Shown piece by piece: positions 36,835 to 47,547 of a DNA stretch of 64,000 nucleotides. A program made the translations under genes and the position numbers. The notes beneath the pieces are model-generated. The model saw nothing but the letters and a program-made list of their open reading frames with translations, was not told the origin of the DNA and made no database searches. Numbering within the stretch: the first letter of the stretch is position 1; each line of letters opens with the position of its first letter. Location: contig JARFXM010000004.1 in NCBI GenBank assembly GCA_029532625.1, positions 868,001-932,000 on the forward strand. Direction: 5' to 3'. Source of the stretch: Lomentospora prolificans. Taxonomy: Eukaryota; Ascomycota; Sordariomycetes; Microascales; Microascaceae.

Positions 36835-37905
36835 ATGTCCCGCCTCCTCAAAATGGCCGAAACCGCCTCCAAACGCCTCAAACCCACCCCCACGATCGGT
36901 ACTCACAACGGCCACTTCCACGCCGACGAAGCCCTCGCCGTCCACATCCTCCGCCTCCTGCCCACCTACGCCTCCTCCCCTGTCTTGCGCACCCGCGACC
37001 CCGCCCTTCTCTCCACCTGTCACACCGTCGTCGACGTGGGCGGCGAGTACGATCCCGCCACCAACCGCTACGACCACCACCAGCGCGGCTTCACCACCAC
37101 CTTCCCCAGCCGCCCCACTAAGCTCTCCTCCGCTGGCCTCGTCTTCCTACACTTCGGCAAGGAGGTCATCCGCCGTCGCCTCGGCGATGACGTCCCCGAG
37201 GACAATCCCGACGTCGACCTCCTCTGGCGGAAGATTTACGAGTCCTTTGTCGAGGCCCTCGACGCCCACGACAACGGCATCTCAGCCTACGACCCCGCCG
37301 CCCTCGCCGAGGCCGGCCTGACCAAGCGCTTCTCCGACGGCGGCTTCTCTCTCGGCGCCGTCGTCGGCCGCCTCAACCCCAACTGGAACGACCCCGTCCC
37401 CGATGACCCTGTCGAGGCCCAGCGCCTCGAGGACGAAAAGTTCCTGGCCGCCAGCCGCCGCATCGGCGAGGAGTTCGACCGCGATCTAGACTACTACGTC
37501 CGCGCCTGGCTGCCCGCCCGCGACGTCGTGCGCCGCGCCTTCGACAAGCGCGCCGCCTACGACCCCCAGGGCCGCATCCTCGTCTTCGAGGGCCCCTCCG
37601 CCCCCTGGAAGGATCACCTCTACGCCCTCGAGGACGAGCACGGCGGCGAAAAGGTCTCCTACGTCATCTACCCCGAGAAACCCGTCCCCGGCGCCAAGTG
37701 GAGGGTCCAGGCCGTCCCCATGTCCAAGGACTCGTTTGAGAGCAGGAAGCCGTTGCCGGAGGCGTGGAGGGGCTTCAGGGATGAGGAGCTGGATGGGATT
37801 ACGGGCATTCCTGGAGGCGTGTTTGTTCATGCCGCGGGCTTCATTGGCGGCAACAAGACGTTTGAAGGCGCCAAGGAAATGGCGATCAAGGCTCTCGAGC
37901 TATGA
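36835..37905 (+). CDS. MYG1: MYG1 family (UPF0160) metal-dependent exonuclease-like protein
   Basis: A single exon of 356 residues, matching the family's usual 330-380. The N-terminus carries the metal-binding signature THNGHFHADEALAVHILRLL, followed by DVGGEYDPATNRYDHHQRGF, the DHH-like motif. The end, GGVFVHAAGFIGGNKTFEGA, is also typical. Human MYG1 is a 3'-5' RNA exonuclease found in the nucleus/nucleolus and mitochondria; a similar RNA role is inferred here. Two in-frame ATGs, 36835 and 36853, could serve as starts; the second opens MAETASKRLKP, closer to the conserved core. Third codon positions are strongly C/G biased, suggesting good expression. It converges on the endosulfine gene. 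Confidence 0.95.
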   Translation: MSRLLKMAETASKRLKPTPTIGTHNGHFHADEALAVHILRLLPTYASSPVLRTRDPALLSTCHTVVDVGGEYDPATNRYDHHQRGFTTTFPSRPTKLSSAGLVFLHFGKEVIRRRLGDDVPEDNPDVDLLWRKIYESFVEALDAHDNGISAYDPAALAEAGLTKRFSDGGFSLGAVVGRLNPNWNDPVPDDPVEAQRLEDEKFLAASRRIGEEFDRDLDYYVRAWLPARDVVRRAFDKRAAYDPQGRILVFEGPSAPWKDHLYALEDEHGGEKVSYVIYPEKPVPGAKWRVQAVPMSKDSFESRKPLPEAWRGFRDEELDGITGIPGGVFVHAAGFIGGNKTFEGAKEMAIKALEL

Positions 37906-38658
37906 TACGAGGGCATGGATGGAGTTTATCACAAAATAAATATTGCTGGTTTAATGATTCACTGGGATCGGGTGGGACATGAATAGGAATATAAAACAAA
38001 TCCACTATGGAAGAGAAGATTAAACAAAACCTCCGTTTTAACATACAGTTTCCACAACCGAGCATGACACCTGATAGGTAAGAAACCGCCACTCCGAATC
38101 TGTTGGGTCCAGGTCCCTCCTGATCAAATATTAAACAAGTCAAGGGTTAGGAGACAAGGCTCGCCTGCACCACCACCGAGCACCAGTCTAGATCAAGTGC
38201 TCAAGATGTCCGCTCCCACACCTTCGTCTTTCCTAGGCTCGCCAGGGGTCAAACTCGTCTCTTCCGACTTGGTTTCTCGGAAAAGAAAAAAAAAAGGCTC
38301 ATTTGATATTTTGGTTTCTTTGTCTTTGCTTCCGTGTACCCATGGTTTCCACAAAACGCCAGCATAAAGGAAAAAGAAGCATCCGCAACTTTCGTAAACT
38401 TCATCAAGGATGGTGAAGAGGGGAGAGTGTGGGCTTCGAAAAGGGGAAAAAAAAGAATGAAAGACAAAGGATAAGAACAGCGATCAACCATGAAGGGCAA
38501 CATAAGAAACGATGAATACATGAGATGGTTTCACTACCCAGCTAATAATCCCACAACAAAGCTCCCGATAAAAACAACTTAAGGTATCGACCTCCCCATG
38601 CTCTCTCTCGTCGCTCTCTCATCCTATCGCGTCCCCACAACTCATCCACTCTTCCCAA
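37906..38658. other. Convergent intergenic region
   Basis: These 750 bases lie between the stops of Myg1 (+) and the endosulfine gene (-). AAATAAATATT near 37935 could be a poly-A signal for Myg1. A-rich patches lie at 38279-38295 and 38444-38456. No gene is visible. Confidence 0.5.
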
Positions 38659-39297
38659 TCACCGCCTAACTGGCAGAGACTTAACTGCACCAGCAGGCCC
38701 TGCCGCCGTATTCTCCTTCTCCTCCTCGCCGCCCTCGACGTCCTCGGCGCTCGTCTCGCGGTTCAAGAAACTGCTCTCCTTAACGGGCGAGCCGGCCTGG
38801 ACACCGAGGGAAGCACCGGCATGCTTGAGATGGTGGCCGGCGCCGCCCGAAGCGCCACCATTGATGGGGCTCGTGAGGTGGGGGATCTTTTCGGGGTCAG
38901 GGTGCTCTGAGCCGACGGAGCCCGTGTCGACGGAGTCGGCCTTGCCGGCTTTAGAGAGGGCGTAGTCGCCCGAGTCGAAGTATTTGCGCTCCTTGAGATG
39001 CTTGGCGAAGTGGTCGGAACGGGAGGGAAGCTTGCCGTAGAGGCGGAAGAGGCGCTGCTCCTCGGGGGAGAGGGACTGTAACGAAGGGGAAAAGATGGAA
39101 TTAGTTAGCGTCTTCGTCTAGGAGGAAGGACCGTGTTGAGCTTTGCTTGGGTGAGTGGGCATGGGAGGGTTGGATCAGGTTAGGCGGTGGACAAACGCGG
39201 CTTCCGAGCGGGGGTCGTATGAGGACCCTGACGGGACAGCAGAATTAACACCATTACGAACCTTGATGTCAACCTTGTTCTTCTGGTGAGGGTTCAT
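38659..39297 (-). CDS. IGO1: Endosulfine/ARPP-19 family PP2A inhibitor (Igo1)
   Basis: Two exons (39297-39262 and 39075-38659) give 453 nt, 150 residues. The 186-nt intron begins GTTCGT and ends TTACAG. The protein starts MNPHQKNKVDIK and continues with SLSPEEQRLFRLYGKLPSR, the usual fungal endosulfine opening. The invariant core KYFDSGDYALSKAGK follows, with the phosphoacceptor Ser at residue 47. In yeast and animals this Ser is phosphorylated by Rim15/Greatwall, turning the protein into an inhibitor of PP2A-B55, used for quiescence entry after TORC1 shut-off and for mitosis. The C-terminal half is disordered, with a conserved-looking PHLTSPINGG. This small gene was found from the core motif. 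Confidence 0.93.
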
Positions 39298-40426
39298 GTC
39301 TGCGATATTTGCCAGGCGAATACTGCTCGTCTTTGATTTCTTGAGGTCGGGGTGCCGAGGAAATGGGGGTGCGTCACTCCGTTATTGAATATATGCCCCA
39401 GGTTCGGGGGGCGGGGGGGATAAGAGCGTGATGTCAGGGCACTCGTTTTCGTGCGGAGTTCACGTCACGAGCTGCTTTTTCTTGAAACGAGGCGGGGCCG
39501 GAACGAGAAGCAAAAGGGTCGGTCGTTGGCAGTGGGTTCACTGGGGAAAACACGCGTTGCTCGTTTCGAGATTAGAATGTGGTTGAGTTGCACTTGGCCC
39601 CCATAGAAGCAGAAAAATTAAGGCACCAAGTGGGATCGATCAGGTTGTTCTGTTGTTCGAACCTAGGAATGGGCCCTGGAGGTATGACTTGAGGGATGGA
39701 GGCTCGTAAGGAGAGGGGGTGACAAATGTGCGGAGTTTTCCGTTAGCGGGGTCGAAGAGAGCGTGTTTGAGCGTCTCAATCGAGGGGGGTTTGAATGGGC
39801 TTTTGACACTTGGCTTCAGATGGCAGACGGGTGGCAGCTTGTTTCGATTGTGAAGCGGTGCACAAGATCAGTTATCAGGCGGATAGTGAGAGAATCGCAA
39901 TTTGGGAGGGAGAATCAGCTGAATCGATTAATGAGGAGAGAAGTTGGATTCGAAGACTCTGGATAGAGAAATAAACGAAACATCAGACAATTATAGTAGA
40001 ATTACCCATATGGCAATCATCAAACAAACCCAGCCCAACATCAATTGATGTTTCCATCTGTCGTTGCCCGGTTCACCTTCCTCAGCGCAGCTCAATTACT
40101 GGCCCAAGTGCCTACGTAATCAACAGCCCCGACCAATACCAGCACACAGCTCTCCTCCATGCTTGCTCGCCTGCGCTGCCAGAGCTATAACAGCCCAAGC
40201 CTAGCTATATCATCACCGGGGCACCAGCATAAATGTTCTTGTATTAGCTATTAGGGACCCTGTCGTTCGACGGCCTCCCGGGGGTTCTTCTCCAACCAAC
40301 TTCTTCCGTTGACATCTTCTTGAATCCTGGGGTAGAAAAAGAAAGAAAAGGGAATAAATCCCCGGGGCGACGGGTATTATGAATTAATTGATCCATTTCG
40401 CATCGGCCCTTGCCTGCATACCCCCT

Positions 40427-40453
40427 ATCCATGCCCATCCATGCCCATCCATC
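40427..40453. repeat. 10-base tandem repeat (about 2.7 copies)
   Basis: The unit ATGCCCATCC occurs twice in direct succession, flanked by partial copies. It is short and of no evident function. Confidence 0.8.
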
Positions 40454-43400
40454 GCTGACCATAGCTGGCGTGCCATATTATATTCCTATTCCTATTATTC
40501 CTGCAGAAACTGATCTATCCGAAAAATCGCCATACTTCGTACGAAATAACAAAATGCACGATGCGGAATTCAAGCGCATGTTCCTGCCATGGTCACAGCC
40601 CGGGACGGCCGGCTCGGGCCCTACGTTGCAACAGCCCGTGAGGAGAAATCCCATAGATTAGCTCGAATGGCGTTTGCCGAGGATACAATCAAGCCATCAC
40701 CGGTCCCCGTCTGCCCATTTTACCTCGTTTCGGCATCCCGTGTCCCCTCCGATTTGCCAATCGTCCCCGTCCGACCACAGAGCCAATAGGACCCTTGTTC
40801 TTCAGCCTCTTCGTGACTGTCGGTTGTTGCGAAACCCTGCCCGCACTGCAAAGGTTTAGTCACATCTCCTTGGTAGACGCCCAGACTGCAGGCAGCTTTT
40901 GGGGCATGACGGCCCTTGTTTCTTAATTCCGGCGTTTGCAACCCCGCACATGGAACGGGGATGCCCTTACGGTGGAAGTCGAGAAGTAATAAGACAAAGA
41001 AAGTAAAATGTGTAACCGAAACCTCGCACGGCATACTAGTATTACCAGGGGAAGGGGTGGAAACCGATGACCGACACGCTCCCCGTGCAAGTCATGCTTC
41101 GTACGGAGTAGCATCGGCTTCATTGGGTTCCTTGAAAAGATTGAGCGAATGACCAACATACATTGTAACTCCCCGAATGGGTATCGCAGCATTTTTCCCC
41201 CTTGAGAACATTGGAACGAACCGGCCAGCACCCAATAAGCGAAAATGGCCAATAAGCGACACTCCCTGCATTGTGTGGGGGGGGGGCATCAAAACGCCGG
41301 CAATGTCGAGACATGGGGCTCGCTTTGTCACATTGATGGCCCTGCGGGCTGGCTGGCAGGGGAGCATTTGGAGGCTTCAGCCTTTGCATCGCAAGTACGT
41401 CCCAAGCAATGTTCGAATGAAGAAATGACGGGCGTGATCCCCGATGTCTTGTTCGTCTTTTCGTACCCATCGGATGTGAACAATGGGCAGCCACACCTTT
41501 CTTCTAACCTTGAGTCGATTACTCCGGATAGCCAAGGTCACGCGACTCCTGATGAGTTTCGATCTCTTCGCCTAGAGGAGGGTGGCGGTCCCTTGTCGGA
41601 GCCTTCCCGATGAGCCGTATACTCGCAGTAGCCTGGAGAGTGGAGATCCGCATTGGTTGACGATTGATTTCCGAACGAGGGTCCCGGAGAAGCTCTGGTG
41701 TTCCAGAATGGAAAAATAAAGGATAATTGAAGAATCGACAACCGCTCAGCCCCACGCCTTGATGCAACTAACTGGGCCCATCGTCGGTAGCCGTAGTGGT
41801 CTATATTCGCGATAGTAAAGGCGTTCCGATGCCAGCTCATCCGAGGCCGTAGAGAGCCCAGAAAATATAATAATCAGAAGAAGAAACAAGTCAGAGGGCA
41901 GAAATTAGAACCCCAACTCAAGTTCCACATACCCCTCAGACCCCATCTCGGCCTTCAATGCACTTCCCTCTCCAACTCGATTCATTCTTCCTTCCATGGT
42001 GTAAGCTCTTCGCGTTCTTGCGTGGGGTCCCCTTATCCTGCCAGCCGTCAAGTCGCCATTGTCTTCCCGCCTCCGCTCCTCGAACTCCACGAGGCTTCCA
42101 AGTCGGGGCTTGAACCGTGACCCCGTCGAAAGAGCCAAAGGGCCCCCCGTGAACTTGTACGAAGTATGCCGGAGCCACTCTTCGTATCGCTACATGCAGC
42201 ATGCACGTTGGTTTGTTGATATTCCCCTCCAAAACGGTAGAAAAGAAATTTGATATATGTTATTTCCGTCGCCTACGCTCCCCTGCATCAGTGGGGGTTT
42301 CGTCTCCATTTGACCCCCCTCTCCTCGGCCCCGGCCCCCTTTGTTTCCCCTCCCTCCTACTTACAGCCTGCAAACATTGATCGGTAGGCGGTTGGAATAC
42401 ATAAAGGAGAGAGGAAAGAAAAAAGGTACAAGAATTTTGTCACGGAAGTGCATCTTCGGAGCCGCTCTCGGGTAAAATGCGGGCCCTCTCGTTCGCTACG
42501 TGTTTCGAACAATTCTGGGTGCGGCGCCCCCGCGGGGGGAATATATTTCCTTTTTAAGGGTAGGTTCACAGCGTTTCGCTGTTTTAGGCTTCGGTGAAGG
42601 TATGCATGCATTTGCCACCTTACAGGCGTCTTTTTTTTATCGTTTATTGAATGGCCCACGATTGGCGGCGGGTCGAGGACGGGCGACGACCCCCCTTGTC
42701 GCTAAACTCGTAGAATTGAGAGAAAAAGGCAAGTGGTCTTGTGCCTCATGCTGTGCTGTAAATTTCATTTTTCGAGAAACGGACGGCGACAAATATCGTC
42801 GGGGGTTTTTTTTTTTTTTTGGCTTGCCCAACCCTCACTTGTGCCCAATTAGGTTATGATTCTCCATCTGACCCTGACGCTTAGACAAGCAGTCTCAGAT
42901 TAGATCAATTCGATCGGTGTAAGGTGGTGCTCAGTTCATATTCGTATTTTACTTTCCCCATCGCCAGCTCATCAGTCCAACCTGGCAACATCGTAAGGTC
43001 CAACGTCCGTCAGTCGCACCGCAGATGGTGAAGCAACAGCTTGCTCATCGCATCAATGATACCTTACAAAACAAAGTAGACATTTTTGGGTCTTCTCAGC
43101 CTGCCTGGTGCCAGCCTGCAACAAGACACATGCTCTGTTTGGATCATTTAGTTTGGAACCAAAATCTGCCTTTTTAGCCGCCCTCGCGTCCTTCGACCTG
43201 TCTTGTGCAAGAAAGAGCCCACGTGCTCCCATGCCGCATCGAGCAGTGGACCACATTCAAGGGCGAACAAGGGTCTCGGCACCGGTCCTCGTCTTAATTC
43301 TCGAGTGCGGTCGAATTTGCATGGGTCCCTCGGCTTCGTATCTTTTCCTATTACCAGCATTACGACACAGACGGAGCTGACGGCTTTACTACCGCTCACT

Positions 43401-43875
43401 CCTCCCTAGATGCAAGAGAGTGGGAACACATGTCCTCGAACATGGGACCCAGGACCTGTCCTGCGGGGGGGTTGCGACGCACTTGTTGTCCGCTTGGCTC
43501 TTTGACATACTTCGCTTCTCCATGACGACGCGTCGTTCTCTCTTCTCTGCCTATGGAGTTGGGGTGTGTTCGAGATGGAGACCGGGAAAGCCCAGGATTC
43601 CACTTTTTTTTTTCCCTTTCTTTTTCTCTCTTCTTTTTCTTCTTTTTCGGTGATCCCTACGGGTAGAAAATACGATAAGCCTCCCAGCCTGAGCGTCCGT
43701 ATAGCGGAAATAATCCGAGAGTAAATATCTACTACTATGAGTGGGTACAAAACTCAACCACTTTGAGCTTTCTCTGGAACCATGGACCTCGCATGATGCG
43801 TGTACAAAGGAACAAGAGATGGAAGAAAAAGAAAATGCGGTTCTCGTTTGATGCCACTCAGCACATGCGTTATTG

Positions 43876-43913
43876 GATCCCGACCCTCGTCCCCCCTCAC
43901 GAGGGTCGGGATC
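43876..43913. repeat. Perfect 15-bp inverted repeat (hairpin, 8-base loop)
   Basis: The arms at 43876-43890 and 43899-43913 are exact reverse complements (GATCCCGACCCTCGT on the left) around the loop CCCCCCTC. The stem is GC-rich and would fold stably in RNA or single-stranded DNA. It is followed by several 5-8 bp inverted repeats up to about 44170. No coding gene is attached; origin and role are unknown. Confidence 0.9.
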
Positions 43914-44461
43914 ATGCCTTGCCGTCGGGGCAAAAGGATATTCTTTCATAAGGCAAGCCTAAAAAGTGACAACTTATAACGTGAGCATCACGAGCCGAAG
44001 ACCTGCCCTCGCGAGGATGGCACGAGTGGCACCAAGGCGGTGTAGCCCAAGAAATTGTACATAAACATAGTCGCACTAAGGCACGCCTTGTATGTCGGGC
44101 ATGTCTTATCGCAGGGAAAGAACGGACATCGCGGAGCGATGAAACCCCGGTGAGAGACCCCAACGAGGGGTCCCCCGATCTCTTGCCGCTCCTCGAAAGG
44201 TCCTCTCTCACTGCCCCGACCTGCTGTGAGGCATCGAGCCTCTGGCGAAATTTGTCATGCGAATCTTAGGATCGAGGTTCCATTCGACTATCCCCACGCC
44301 TATAGAGATGGATGTCCTGAGAAGGAAGCGATGAGCCTACGGTAAGTGCTAACTTGTAGCCGAGCCCCCACTGGTGAGCGCACCTTGTGCCACACTATAG
44401 AGACCCTGCGGAAAGGATTGGCTCGCTCTGTTCTGGTGGTGTGTACGCCCTTTACGGACTG

Positions 44462-44590
44462 TCGGATTTATTTTTCTATTTTATTTATTGTATTTTTATT
44501 TTTATTTTTTAATTTTAATTTATTTTTATTTATATTTTACTGTATTCTACTGTATTTTATCGATTTATTGATTTATTATTATTATTATTT
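44462..44590. repeat. AT-rich low-complexity block
   Basis: About 130 bases are almost entirely T and A, mostly TTTTATTT-like units, ending in TTA triplets. The flanks are of ordinary composition, so the edge is sharp. Confidence 0.85.
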
Positions 44591-45157
44591 TCGTTTCTTC
44601 CGCTCCTCGGGGGCCTACTGATACTAACGAGGCTCTTCGCACACCAGCCATGGATCGGCTATCCGTAAAGGTGATGGATGGGGTCAAGTGCCGACAAAGC
44701 ACCCAATCAAAAGACTTGGTGTGGGAACGACGCACGGCCAGCTTTCTTACTCGGGATCGTTGCTTGGCGTAGGCCCTGTCTTTTTGCTGAAGCAAGCTGG
44801 CGCCGGAATACAGCCTGGAGTTAAAAGCTCAACTACTTCATAGTCTCTCAAAGCCACCTCGGAGACACTGCCAAGCCAGGCGCAGATAGGAATTGGCACT
44901 AAAATAGAGACCACACTAGTGCGGTACTCATGGAGGGACGCTGTCGAAGCTCACAGCCCGAGCACGCGGTGGTCTCGACTCCTCGGTCCCTCTCTTAAAC
45001 CCGCCAATGAGCATGGGCGTTTTAGATGAATCGATCTTCCCATTGTTCCTCTCCCTTCTTTGGGTAGACACGCGAACAGCGCAATTGCAAACCAAGTCGT
45101 TTGCAATCTTCGGAGATCTCCATATCCAGAATCGGAGTAATCAATGAGTGACGAGCG

Positions 45158-45201
<44 letters not shown>

Positions 45202-45202
45202 C
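45158..45202. repeat. GA dinucleotide microsatellite
   Basis: A run of AG/GA repeats with two or three single-base interruptions. It is likely polymorphic in length. Confidence 0.9.
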
Positions 45203-45657
45203 ACAATGGCGACAGGATGCATGCATAGAACTGCAGGAAGCTTGTACATTTAGCGGTGCAACGGAAATCCGGTAGGACCCAACCCAACCAAGCGCTGAAC
45301 AAGATATGGTAAGAATACCACCCGAGATAATGGAAAGCACTGGAGCTAAGAAACCCACAAAGAGCGAGCCGGCCGGGCCCAGTCCCAATCTTCCCGGATC
45401 CAAGTGTTCAATCACGGATGTTGTTTCTAGACCAGAGGTACTTTCCATTTGACGCTACTGCTTCCCAAGCCGCGTGCAGATCGATCCTCTCTTCGACTTT
45501 CCCTGGTTGTAATGCCAATCGAACCAATCATGGTTGCAAACAAGGCCACAAGGTCAATTCTGTCCTCCAGTCTTCCCAATCGTGCGAATGCTTGGTAATA
45601 TTCTTGATTCGCAACTCTTAGCCACTTGCCCAGCACGACACCACTACCACTAAAAAG

Positions 45658-45675
45658 AAAAAAAAAAAAAAAAAA
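45658..45675. repeat. Poly-A tract
   Basis: Eighteen A in a row in intergenic DNA, preceded by TAAAAAG. Confidence 0.8.
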
Positions 45676-46534
45676 GGGATTGAAAAGAGAAAGAAAAAAT
45701 GGACAAGTCAATCGAGCAAATCGCAGCCTTCCCTTGACAGGTGGGACATCACTTGACGTCTTGTCGCTCTGGCCGCGCCGTGATTGTGTGCAGTAGTAGC
45801 ATCGCTGGCTGCATCCGGACATGGGGTGGAAACAATATGTCATAGCTGGCACATGAGCGAGGTTTTTCTTTTACGACGAACACAGCACGGATGATGATCG
45901 CATGCGAGAAACACCTGCATCCTGTCACTTGATACGGCTCCAGTCTTCACTTTTTGATGCCAAGCAGTTTTGGACGGTGAGCAAGGTGTCGTGGCCGGTC
46001 GGGATATCCTCCACAGGCTTGTTTCCCTTGCGACATCAACACGCGACTCTGCCGCCATCGGGCAAAGAACGTCGTCTTCAGCCGGGGCTAAGGACCGAGT
46101 GGATGGTGGTGGAGTTCCGTAGCGTGCGAGCCCGGTGCTTGGTCAGAGCTTGGAATCATCTATCCAGTAATTAATATCAGTTTGAAGTTGGCGGGCTTTG
46201 GAAAGGGAGACGGAGGGGACCACTACCCGCAAAGTCTAGATTCTTGTATTTCTGTCAAATTGGAGTATCTTGAGACATTTAAACTCCCTCGCCGGCACCT
46301 CCCGCCCCACATAGACTCGACGAAAGAAGTCCGGTAGAGGACAAGTGAGACTCGATATTTTCTTTCACGCTTGGAGATGGTGGCGATGCATGCAGGTACT
46401 GCGACTGGCTCGTGGTGTCTGCTGGTGGATGGAAGACCAAATGACCCAAAACATGCGTCAAGTCAATTCATGTGGAATAGAAGTCGTTGTATACCAGAGA
46501 GAATGCCCGGAGATAAAACCCTAGCATCTCGTAC

Positions 46535-46583
46535 CCAGATCAATTGATGATACCTCAACTGCGCTGTATCAATTGATCTCTGG
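46535..46583. repeat. Near-perfect inverted repeat around ATCAATTGAT
   Basis: The left arm at 46535-46553 and right arm at 46566-46583 match as reverse complements apart from small indels, with a 12-base loop. Each arm contains the palindrome ATCAATTGAT. Directly downstream, TTATCACCAATG is repeated (about 46630-46655), followed by the inverted pair CAATGG/CCATTG. Confidence 0.7.
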
Positions 46584-47547
46584 ACGGTTCTATATATACC
46601 TGTGGCCACTGATCTTTTGAAACCTACTGTTTATCACCAATGCTTATCACCAATGGATCAATCCATTGTAACTCTGGGGCCCCCTGGAGTGCCCCCTTGT
46701 CGGCTAGCCTGCCAGTGGGGCTGCACGCCGTCTGCGGAGTATCATTATACCTTTTCGTACTAATGGAGTACCACTATATTATACGTACTAAAAACCCAGT
46801 GTCTGGTGTGTGGGCGGCCCATCGACGGGCGCCACTGTACATCTTGCATGTTCCACTCGGGCTCCCTCTGAAGCCTTCCGAATCCCAAGCCTCGATTCGC
46901 TCGTCTCGTCAACCTTGCACCTACCCACATCCCTCCAACCGCAGACCGTGGACTGGGGGGTACCTCCACCTTTCTGCCCCTCGGACTTCCCTCGAACGTA
47001 ATCTATTTGGCGTCAATTGGCACTTGATCTGGGCACCTCACGAAACGTCACTTCGTTCTTTCTTTCTCTCTTTTGTACCTTCCACTCCGCCTCTTTTTTT
47101 TTTCCCGCTTGTCGCTTTCCCTTTTATCAATCCGTTTATCTATAGCTTCGATCCCCGTCCCGCCCCCGACTTCCCTTCTTCCCTCATCTTTTTATAGTCT
47201 TGGTCTTCATCATTTTCCCTTTATTTTTTACTCGAATCCCTCCGAGAACGCCACAAGTTACCGATCTTGACCACCATCGTCATCTGGGTCAGACCCATAG
47301 CTACAGATCTACAACCTTCGATCTACAGTCAACTCTCGTCGCATACTAAATATACACCGTCCCCCACCAGCTCAACCCTGCTACTGCTTTCGCAAACCAG
47401 TCACACGACATAAGTGATATCGGTGTCGGAGCTCATCTACGCTCTCATCTTGGACCTGAATATACCCCAATTGTTCCCCTCAGATACCAACCCACCCGGT
47501 AAGGGAATACCACACCAGTAGACGACGACCCTTAGACAATCTCTCCC

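Larger units (their letters stand above)
39298..47547. other. 8.2-kb gene-poor region with repeats and hairpins
   Basis: No frame here shows a family motif. Distinct elements are a 10-base tandem at 40427-40453, T15 at 42806-42820, a perfect 15-bp inverted repeat at 43876-43913 within a cluster of shorter ones, an AT-rich block at 44462-44590, a GA microsatellite at 45158-45202, an A tract at 45658-45675, and an imperfect inverted repeat at 46535-46583. From about 46850 onward the DNA is pyrimidine-rich and probably serves the SPX gene. Confidence 0.5.

Noticed and set aside
39640..39720. Second box-B-like string (GGTTCGAAC) on the minus strand
   Set aside because: No box A or cloverleaf pairing could be found around it.
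44342..44359. GTAAGTGCTAACTTGTAG, which looks like a complete intron in miniature
   Set aside because: At 18 nt it is too short to be spliced in a fungus, and no coding exon flanks it.
45158..45202. Repeat array checked as a CRISPR or telomere tract
   Set aside because: It is a plain GA microsatellite; there are no spacers and no TTAGGG units anywhere in the window.
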